Assembly: GCA_023485185.1 (NCBI GenBank)
Contig: JAMCZP010000092.1
Location: 826 to 13,327, forward strand
DNA: 12,502 bases
Origin: Gammaproteobacteria bacterium
Lineage (GTDB): Bacteria; Pseudomonadota; Gammaproteobacteria; Pseudomonadales; Halomonadaceae
Reading direction: 5' to 3'
In this document: positions 6,980 through 12,502 of the stretch, piece by piece
Numbering within the stretch: the stretch's first letter is position 1
Layout of the letters: each line of letters opens with the position of its first letter
Program-made: the position numbers and the translations under genes
The notes under the pieces: generated by a model
Database searches by the model: none
Told to the model about the DNA's origin: nothing
Seen by the model: only the letters and a program-made list of their open reading frames with translations

Positions 6980-8620
6980 TCAGGAGCGAATAAGGCGTAG
7001 CTCGCCATTGAGCGCTTTGATAATTGAGTAGCACATCAGCAATAGCACGATGGAGAACGGAATCGCGGTGGCGGTGACACCAGCCTGTAGCGCTGTTAGG
7101 CCCCCGCCAATAAGCAGTACAATGGCGATCAGACCTTCGACGATCGCCCAGAACATCCGCTGAGGCCTTGGCGCATCAATCTTGCCACCGGCGGTGATGG
7201 TATCGATCACTAGCGAGCCGGAATCCGAAGAGGTGACAAAGAAAATCAGTGCCAAGACGATACCCAGGGTCGACATCAGGCCGGTCAGCGGCAGTTCGTT
7301 GAGCATGCCGAATAGTGATAATTCAGGCCGATAATTATCGATCACATACTCTTTGACCAAGCTGCCAGCGGGGTTAGCATAAAGTTGCTCAAGCGCCGTT
7401 GAACCGAAGACGCCCATCCAGATAAAGATAAACAGGCTGGGAACCAACAATACACAGAGTACAAATTCACGCACCGTGCGGCCTCGCGATACACGAGCGA
7501 TAAACATCCCGACGAAAGGTGCCCAACTAATCCACCATGCCCAGTAGAAAATAGTCCAATCCTGGCGATAGGCGTCATCGTCACGACCGAAAGGTGCGGA
7601 TAGAGGAATAAAGTCAGTAACATAAGTAGTCAGTCCCGACCAGAAGCCGCTGAGGGCCAGCAATGTAGGGCCAGCGAACAGCACGAAAAAGAAGAACAAA
7701 ACAGCCAGAATCATGTTGATCTCAGAGAGCTTCTTCAGGCCACCCTCAAGCCCGCGCCATACTGACACCAGCGCGACTGCCGTAACTAAGAAGATCACAA
7801 TGACTTGGGTAGTGGTGCTCACCTCCAGGCCGAAGACAAAGTTCATCCCCGCATTGGCCTGCTGGGCGCCGAGCCCGAGGGACGTTGCCAGCCCGAAGAG
7901 GGTGGAAAACACCGCCAGGATATCGATCACATGGCCCCACCAGCCCCAGACACGCTCACCGAGGATGGGAAAGAACGCCGAGCGAATCGAGAAGGGCAGG
8001 CCCTTGTTATAGGTAAACAGGCCCAATGCCAGTGCCATCACCACATACACCGCCCAGCCATGGATACCCCAATGAAGATAGGTGCCCGCAAGGCCCATGG
8101 CACTGGCGTCAGCAATAGCGGCTGTGTTTAGTTCGCCGTTGGCCCCGAAGGGAGATGGAATGCCAAGGGGGAGGGAGACATTGGCATGGTAAACCGGCTC
8201 AAGCACACCAAAGAACAGTAAGCCGATGCCGATGCCCGCAGTGAACAGCATGGCAAACCAGGAGAGGTAGCTATGGTCTGGCCGCGCATCTGCACCGCCG
8301 AGTCTGACCGAACCATAAGGGAGAACAACCAGCGCTAAGCAAAACAGAATAAAGAAATCGACCAGAATCATAAAATACCAGTCCAACGTGCCCGTAGAGA
8401 AGGCCACGATAGACTGGAAAATGCCGCCAGCTTGCTCAGGGAAGAGCAGGGTGAGGACAATGAAGATGGCTGAGGCAAGCGCTGAAACCACAAAGACGCG
8501 GTTGTGGATATCAAAACCGAACGGGCCAAAGTGACCCTTTATATTATCCTGACCGACGACATAGTCGGTCTGCATATCGCTTTCTACTGAGGATGATACA
8601 GAATCATGGGTATTGTTCAT
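6980..8620 (-). CDS. BCCT-family transporter (betaine/choline/carnitine type)
   Basis: A 546-residue inner-membrane secondary transporter with about 12 hydrophobic helices, typically coupled to Na+ or H+ and used for compatible solutes. The glycine stretch is AGIGIGLLFFGVLEP (128-142). The TM4 aromatic set Trp184, Trp189 and Tyr192 (in HWGIHGWAVY) has the same spacing as the BetP betaine box. The signature WTIFYWAWWISWAPF starts at 355 and continues to SRGRTVREF. FVTSSDSGS (461-469) corresponds to the Na2-site region of BetP, supporting Na+ coupling. The aromatic box suggests a trimethylammonium substrate such as betaine, choline or carnitine; ectoine or DMSP cannot be excluded. The C-terminal tail after the last helix is short (about 15-20 residues), so a long BetP-type osmosensing tail is absent. 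GAGG lies eight bases before the ATG. The 105-base gap to ycjF shows no clear promoter or terminator. Confidence 0.93.
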   Translation of the reverse strand: MNNTHDSVSSSVESDMQTDYVVGQDNIKGHFGPFGFDIHNRVFVVSALASAIFIVLTLLFPEQAGGIFQSIVAFSTGTLDWYFMILVDFFILFCLALVVLPYGSVRLGGADARPDHSYLSWFAMLFTAGIGIGLLFFGVLEPVYHANVSLPLGIPSPFGANGELNTAAIADASAMGLAGTYLHWGIHGWAVYVVMALALGLFTYNKGLPFSIRSAFFPILGERVWGWWGHVIDILAVFSTLFGLATSLGLGAQQANAGMNFVFGLEVSTTTQVIVIFLVTAVALVSVWRGLEGGLKKLSEINMILAVLFFFFVLFAGPTLLALSGFWSGLTTYVTDFIPLSAPFGRDDDAYRQDWTIFYWAWWISWAPFVGMFIARVSRGRTVREFVLCVLLVPSLFIFIWMGVFGSTALEQLYANPAGSLVKEYVIDNYRPELSLFGMLNELPLTGLMSTLGIVLALIFFVTSSDSGSLVIDTITAGGKIDAPRPQRMFWAIVEGLIAIVLLIGGGLTALQAGVTATAIPFSIVLLLMCYSIIKALNGELRLIRS

Positions 8621-8725
8621 TAACTACGCCTCACTGGAGGATGCAATCCCAACTTCCTATCATGAGGATAAATAGCGTTGAATCCCATCTTGTTGCCGAA
8701 AAGAGGCTCATCGCCGGTCACTTTG

Positions 8726-9763
8726 TTAGCGGCTTTGCGGTACCGTCTCCTTGTCGAGCCTCTTGATCTGCCGCCACAGGTCTTGGCGAAGATCGGCGAT
8801 TTTGGGTTGCTCCTCGGCGGTGAAAGGCACCGGGCGGCACAGCCGCTGGGCGCGAAGACCTAAGCGTGCGCTGAGTAGCCCAGTGGCGAGGCCTTGCCCT
8901 GCACGAGCGGAAAGACGCGCCGCTAAGTCGAGGGAAAGCATATCCATACTGGCGTCGGTGGCCAGTTCGCTGGCACCGGCAAACGCCATATTGTGCAACA
9001 CATTGCGAAATAGCCGCAGGCGGCTGGCGTAGCCTAACTCTAACCCATAAAGGCGGCAGAGCCGATCCACCATCGCCAAGCTGCGCCAGGCTACCAACGC
9101 CATGTCGACCAGGGTTAGCGGGCTGATTGCCACCATAATCGCGGTTTCGCCGGACATGCGAGTAATCAGGCGCTGGGCTTCACGATCACGAGGCGCCAGT
9201 AGGTGGTAACGCAGCAGGGTTTGGATCTCTTCACCGCTATGGTGGGGTTGATTGGCGCGCTGAAAGGCCAGCCAGTGGGGGTCATCATCGGCGAGTTTAA
9301 GTTGGCGTCTAAGCTGCTCGGCCATGGCGCGGGCCTGCTGCGGCGAGCGCAGCGGCAGCTCGGCAAGGTTGGCACGCAGTTTGTCGTGGCGTCTTAGGCG
9401 GCGTAAACGCCCCAGCTCTTTAAGTAACGATAGCCCCCCTAAACCAATCAGGCTGACCCCGAAGAGTTGCCAAGCAATGGCTAGCCACTGGGATTGCGCT
9501 ATTGCATCGGGAATGCCGGTGACTAGCTCGGCGGTGCCTATGGCAGCGCCACCTGTCAGCGCAAATAGCAGCCCCCAGCGGCGTTTGCGCGGTGTACCTA
9601 ACGTCGCCGCAGGTAGCGCTTTCTCTTCAGGAAGCGGGGCTAGCGGATGATGCTCGCTGGTCCCGGCAAACACTTCGCGCTGGCGCAGGGAGGCCGCAAC
9701 ATCAGCGGCTTCTTCCGGCTTATCATCCAGTTTAAAGTGACGGCGTGGCTGTGGGGTGGTCAT
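8726..9763 (-). CDS. ycjF: YcjF family membrane protein (TIGR01620/DUF697)
   Basis: A 345-residue protein (E. coli YcjF is 353), the usual partner of YcjX. It has a polar N-terminal 60 residues, then two adjacent membrane segments (about 64-84, RWGLLFALTGGAAIGTAEL, and 93-113, WLAIAWQLFGVSLIGLGG). A basic stretch follows (LRRLRRHDKLR), then a soluble helical region and a DUF697-like hydrophobic segment near 208-235 (TAIMVAISPLTLVDMALVAW). The start codon overlaps the ycjX stop by four bases (ATGA), so the two are translationally coupled. Known: ycjX-ycjF is linked with the phage-shock (psp) regulon in several proteobacteria. No psp gene is visible in this window. Biochemical role unknown. Confidence 0.9.
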   Translation of the reverse strand: MTTPQPRRHFKLDDKPEEAADVAASLRQREVFAGTSEHHPLAPLPEEKALPAATLGTPRKRRWGLLFALTGGAAIGTAELVTGIPDAIAQSQWLAIAWQLFGVSLIGLGGLSLLKELGRLRRLRRHDKLRANLAELPLRSPQQARAMAEQLRRQLKLADDDPHWLAFQRANQPHHSGEEIQTLLRYHLLAPRDREAQRLITRMSGETAIMVAISPLTLVDMALVAWRSLAMVDRLCRLYGLELGYASRLRLFRNVLHNMAFAGASELATDASMDMLSLDLAARLSARAGQGLATGLLSARLGLRAQRLCRPVPFTAEEQPKIADLRQDLWRQIKRLDKETVPQSR

Positions 9764-11148
9764 GTGAGCTTATCTCCAATCAGCCAGTCGATGGCGGCGT
9801 CCATGCGAATATGATCCAGCGCTTCTGAGGTAGTTGGCATTGGGCGAAAGCCTGGGAAATCGAAGCCCTGTTGCAGCCAAAAATCGGCGGTTGGTAAGCG
9901 GGCGGGCACATCGCCGGGGTAAACCAATACGTCCTCACCTTCCAATGTAGTGCCGCGCAATGCAGGTGAGCGCTTACCCTCGTGGGTTACCTCGCGGGCT
10001 TCGGTGGCGCGAATAGCGGCCAGCGAAAGTGCTTTTACAGGCACGTTGGCAAAGCGTAGGTCTTTGAGTGGTTCTGCCAGTAAGGCCTCTAATAGCTGTA
10101 CCACGTTGCCGTGCTGGTCGGGTGTCACGTGGTCCGCTTTAGTAGCGGCAATCGCCAGCCGGTCAATTTTAGGGGCGAATAGGCGTGTTAACAGACTACG
10201 TTTACCGTAGTCAAAGCTGTGCATTAACTGGCGCAGCGCGCGGGAGAGATCTTCAAAGCGTTCTGGGCCGGCATTAAGTGCGCCAAGCACATCCACCAGC
10301 ACGATTTGGCGGTCAAAGCGGCGGAAATGATCGCGGTAAAAAGGTTTCACCACCTGCTGCTGATAGTAGCGAAAGCGCGCCGCCAGGGTGGCATAGAGGC
10401 TGTTGGCGGGCAGTGCTTCCAGCGTCTCTTTGGAAACATTTAGCTGCGGCAGCGGAAAAAACTGTAGTACCGGCGCGCCTTCCAGCTCGCCGGGCAGCAA
10501 AAAGCGCCCCGGCTGCAGGTCGGAAAAACCAGCCTCCTTGGCGCGGCGTAGGCCTTGGGCATACTCTTCGGCAAGCGCCGCGAGCTGAGCTTCATCTGCT
10601 TCACCAGCGGGGTCAAGTGGCTCCACCGCCGCCAGCCACTCAGTGAACAGGCCACGCCGCTGTTCACCTTGGTGAAGTGCTTGGGCTTGGCTCCAACTGT
10701 AAAAATCGTGTTGCAGCAGCGGTAAGTCGAGCAGCCACTCGCCAGGGTAATCGAACAGATCGAGCGTGAGATGGGCTATTTCCGGGGTAAACCAGCCGCT
10801 ACGGGCCGGGCGGTAGCGTAGCTGTAAACGTAATTCGCTAATGCCGCGGGTCGGTTCTGGCCAGCGCGGTGGTATATCGCGCAGTGCGGCCATGCCTGGG
10901 TCATAGGGAAAACGCGGTACGCCCAGGTCAGGCTGGTTAAGTCGCTGAGCGCCCAACAGGCGGCCTTCGCGGGCGGCGGGCAGTAAATCGAGACGAGCCT
11001 CTACGCCTGCATGGCGCAACTGATTGACCAGCGAGGTCAAAAAAGCGGTTTTGCCCGCTTGTGAAAGGCCGGTCACCGCTAGGCGCAGTTGGCGGTCACG
11101 ACCACGCTCTAACAAGTTGCTCAGTTCGCGATTTAACGGCTGGAGCAT
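9760..11148 (-). CDS. ycjX: YcjX family P-loop GTPase-like stress protein (DUF463)
   Basis: A 462-residue protein (E. coli YcjX is 465). The nucleotide-binding elements are a Walker A motif GLSQAGKT (27-34), a DYPGEW motif (133-138) in the Walker B/G3 position, and a TKAD motif (336-339) in the G4 position, which points to guanine-nucleotide binding. The end of the protein (MDAAIDWLIGDKLT) overlaps the start of ycjF. A weak GGA lies upstream of the ATG at 11148. Translational coupling to a membrane protein suggests YcjX works at the inner membrane with YcjF. Known members are stress-associated, with the exact function unsettled. Upstream lies the 63-residue membrane protein, 51 bases away on the same strand. 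Confidence 0.92.
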   Translation of the reverse strand: MLQPLNRELSNLLERGRDRQLRLAVTGLSQAGKTAFLTSLVNQLRHAGVEARLDLLPAAREGRLLGAQRLNQPDLGVPRFPYDPGMAALRDIPPRWPEPTRGISELRLQLRYRPARSGWFTPEIAHLTLDLFDYPGEWLLDLPLLQHDFYSWSQAQALHQGEQRRGLFTEWLAAVEPLDPAGEADEAQLAALAEEYAQGLRRAKEAGFSDLQPGRFLLPGELEGAPVLQFFPLPQLNVSKETLEALPANSLYATLAARFRYYQQQVVKPFYRDHFRRFDRQIVLVDVLGALNAGPERFEDLSRALRQLMHSFDYGKRSLLTRLFAPKIDRLAIAATKADHVTPDQHGNVVQLLEALLAEPLKDLRFANVPVKALSLAAIRATEAREVTHEGKRSPALRGTTLEGEDVLVYPGDVPARLPTADFWLQQGFDFPGFRPMPTTSEALDHIRMDAAIDWLIGDKLT

Positions 11149-11175
11149 GCTTTATCCATTAATAGAGGGTAGGGG

Positions 11176-11205
11176 GCTTAACCTTCACTGGCTTGACTTT
11201 CACTG
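11176..11205. repeat. Imperfect 15-base tandem repeat at the end of the 63-codon gene
   Basis: GCTTAACCTTCACTG (11176-11190) is followed directly by GCTTGACTTTCACTG (11191-11205), 13 of 15 bases identical. On the - strand each unit begins CAGTGA. The second Gln-stop pair lies in the same frame as the true Gln-stop of the small gene, so the repeat duplicates the 3' end of that gene into the spacer before ycjX. It looks like a small slippage duplication with no evident function. Confidence 0.6.
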
Positions 11206-11391
11206 ACGTAACATTAACACCAGTTGATAAAACATCGGCATCGTAGCGATTTGAAAACCGATTACCGCAATAACATAGCCTGGCCAGCGGCGGGTCATCT
11301 TTTTTGCCAGGGTAAGACCGGCTATACACACCACCATGCCGATTAAGTTAAATGCCAACGTCGCTGCTTCCAGCCAGTCCTGTGGACTCAT
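11200..11391 (-). CDS. Small two-helix membrane protein, unknown function
   Basis: A 63-residue protein that I do not recognise. It has two hydrophobic segments, about residues 10-28 (TLAFNLIGMVVCIAGLTLA) and 39-60 (YVIAVIGFQIATMPMFYQL and following). They are joined by a strongly basic loop, KKMTRRW, which by the positive-inside rule would face the cytoplasm and leave both ends outside. The gene is supported by a good ribosome-binding site: AAGGAG lies five bases before the ATG. It lies 70 bases after yeaD and 51 bases before ycjX on the same strand, with no clear terminator between. It may be cotranscribed with ycjXF and belong with their membrane function. I do not see PspB, PspC or PspG features in it. 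Confidence 0.75.
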   Translation of the reverse strand: MSPQDWLEAATLAFNLIGMVVCIAGLTLAKKMTRRWPGYVIAVIGFQIATMPMFYQLVLMLRQ

Positions 11392-11461
11392 ATACGCTCC
11401 TTAAGCGGTTTTCCCCTCCGTTGATATCAGCAATGATAACAACACATTGATGAACCAGCGG

Positions 11462-12331
11462 TTAACCGCGGCTAAGTGTCGTACCCAGTAAATGTTGGGC
11501 ACCGGGCACTAGCCAGACAGGATCTAAACGCGTATTGGCGGCTTCAACGCAGATAAAATAGCGCGCTGCTTCGGCGGGTGTGTCGCTGGGCAGCTCGCTA
11601 TCGGGGTGCCAAACGACCGTGGAGTCGCTGGACTGTTTGCCAATGCGCAGGCTGCGTTGGCCATCATTAAGTAGCACGGCTTGATTGGTGTGGTAAATGC
11701 GGTCAACGGCACCGTTTACTGCAAGCGTACCTTGTTGCTCGCTTTCAGCAAAGCCGCGCAATTTGTCGAGGTAACGTGCACCGGCAAGGCCTTCTAAACG
11801 GCACTGATGAATATCCGCAACGGCGAGGTAAGTGTGCAGTGCACCGCTGGTTTTAACCGGCGTTTCGCCAATGTTTTCGCTAATCAATTCCACGTTTAGC
11901 CGCTGGGCGTTGGCCTGAACCACCAAACGCGCGGTGAGCTGGGTATGCAGCTGCTGCTCAGGGGAAAGGTGAATTTCGATTCCCTCCGCGTGCTCATCGA
12001 CGGCGTCTAACCGCCACGCAGCATGACGGGCGAGGCCATGGAACGGGCCGTCACGCTCAGGGCTTTCATCGGCGTAGCGTTCGTCGGCGAACCACGGCCA
12101 GCAGAGCGGAATGCCACCGCGAATAGCCCCTGGCAGTGCTTGAGGGGTGGGCGTCAACCATAGCCAGTCAGTGTCCTCTGCTGGGCAGAAGTGGAGTACC
12201 TGAGCGCCCTGCAGGCTGATCACCAACTCCCCCCAAGGCATATTAAAAAGCACAACATCACGACCTTCCCAACTGGCCGTTTGCTGTCCTTGTGTGCTTT
12301 TAAGCAATTGTTTGAGCGAATCGGGGATCAT
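11462..12331 (-). CDS. yeaD: D-hexose-6-phosphate mutarotase (aldose 1-epimerase family)
   Basis: A 289-residue cytoplasmic enzyme of the YeaD type, which interconverts alpha and beta anomers of hexose 6-phosphates, feeding glycolysis and the pentose phosphate routes. The galactose-mutarotase-like beta-sandwich is recognisable from GGIPLCWPWF (72-81), which distinguishes the YeaD branch, followed by FHGLAR (His98) and HTYLAV (His166). CVEAAN (Glu263) holds the likely catalytic base. The start ATG at 12331 has AAAGGA six bases upstream. Length is normal for the family and there is no frameshift. Positions 12088-12214 (residues 40-81) recur as an exact direct copy upstream of the gene at the right edge of the window. 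Only about 44 bases of apparently native upstream DNA (12332-12375) remain, so the promoter cannot be judged. Confidence 0.92.
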   Translation of the reverse strand: MIPDSLKQLLKSTQGQQTASWEGRDVVLFNMPWGELVISLQGAQVLHFCPAEDTDWLWLTPTPQALPGAIRGGIPLCWPWFADERYADESPERDGPFHGLARHAAWRLDAVDEHAEGIEIHLSPEQQLHTQLTARLVVQANAQRLNVELISENIGETPVKTSGALHTYLAVADIHQCRLEGLAGARYLDKLRGFAESEQQGTLAVNGAVDRIYHTNQAVLLNDGQRSLRIGKQSSDSTVVWHPDSELPSDTPAEAARYFICVEAANTRLDPVWLVPGAQHLLGTTLSRG

Positions 12332-12375
12332 GAATTTTCCTTTAAGAGTTGCCTAACATCTTCACCAGTAGGCGC

Positions 12376-12502
12376 CGAACCACGGCCAGCAGAGCGGAAT
12401 GCCACCGCGAATAGCCCCTGGCAGTGCTTGAGGGGTGGGCGTCAACCATAGCCAGTCAGTGTCCTCTGCTGGGCAGAAGTGGAGTACCTGAGCGCCCTGC
12501 AG
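12376..12502. repeat. Exact 127-base direct copy of yeaD 12088-12214 at the right edge
   Basis: Seen: 12376-12502 is identical, in the same orientation, to 12088-12214 (offset 288). The copy ends exactly at the last base of the window. On the - strand it would encode YeaD residues 40-81 with no start and no remaining domain, so it is not a gene. The length of 127 equals a common largest k-mer size in short-read assembly. Together with the inverted copy at the left edge, this suggests an assembly-generated contig end. A real tandem duplication running past the window is the alternative. Confidence 0.85.

Noticed and set aside
8621..8725. A separate promoter or terminator between ycjF and the BCCT gene
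   Set aside because: Several AT-rich stretches were considered on the - strand, but none gave a convincing -35/-10 pair with correct spacing, and no hairpin with a T run was found.
12376..12502. A second partial yeaD paralogue
   Set aside because: Exact nucleotide identity to the neighbouring gene, no start codon and an end at the window edge make an artefact or very recent duplication far more likely than a paralogue.

Overview
The window looks like a chromosomal contig from a Halomonas-type gammaproteobacterium (Halomonadaceae). The evidence is close protein-level resemblance of SucC/SucD, RNase II, YcjX/YcjF and YeaD to gammaproteobacterial families, together with a betaine-type BCCT transporter and a PHB-depolymerase-family hydrolase. 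No database search was possible, so the genus is an inference. I see no tRNA, rRNA, insertion sequence, prophage or CRISPR array.

Left part, + strand: the 3' portion of sucC and complete sucD (succinyl-CoA synthetase, TCA cycle) end in a strong intrinsic terminator. A 323-base intergenic region follows. It carries a good sigma70-type promoter, and over its start point a 14-base palindrome plus three 11-base direct repeats. This leads into a ribbon-helix-helix (RHH) regulator and then a PHB-depolymerase-family esterase, closed by a hairpin. The layout suggests an autoregulated two-gene unit.

Middle: rnb (RNase II, - strand) faces the esterase. It is broken near its 3' end: eight codons of the S1 domain are replaced by a 25-base inverted copy of a stretch of the neighbouring HAD phosphatase gene, which introduces two in-frame stops. 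Divergent from rnb is a YigL-like HAD phosphatase (+). It ends at a hairpin shared with the convergent BCCT transporter.

Right part, - strand, in transcription order: yeaD (hexose-6-phosphate mutarotase), a 63-residue two-helix membrane protein, ycjX (P-loop GTPase family) and ycjF (membrane partner, overlapping ycjX by ATGA), then 105 bases to the BCCT transporter. The gaps are short enough for yeaD to ycjF to be one transcript.

Both ends look artefactual. Bases 1-52 are an inverted copy of sucD 1109-1160 joined to sucC at codon 53. Bases 12376-12502 are an exact 127-base direct copy of yeaD 12088-12214. With the 25-base inverted copy inside rnb, these three internally templated segments are the most unusual thing here. 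They point to chimeric amplification or assembly, or less likely to real template-switch mutations. The best biological lead is the RHH operator and esterase unit.
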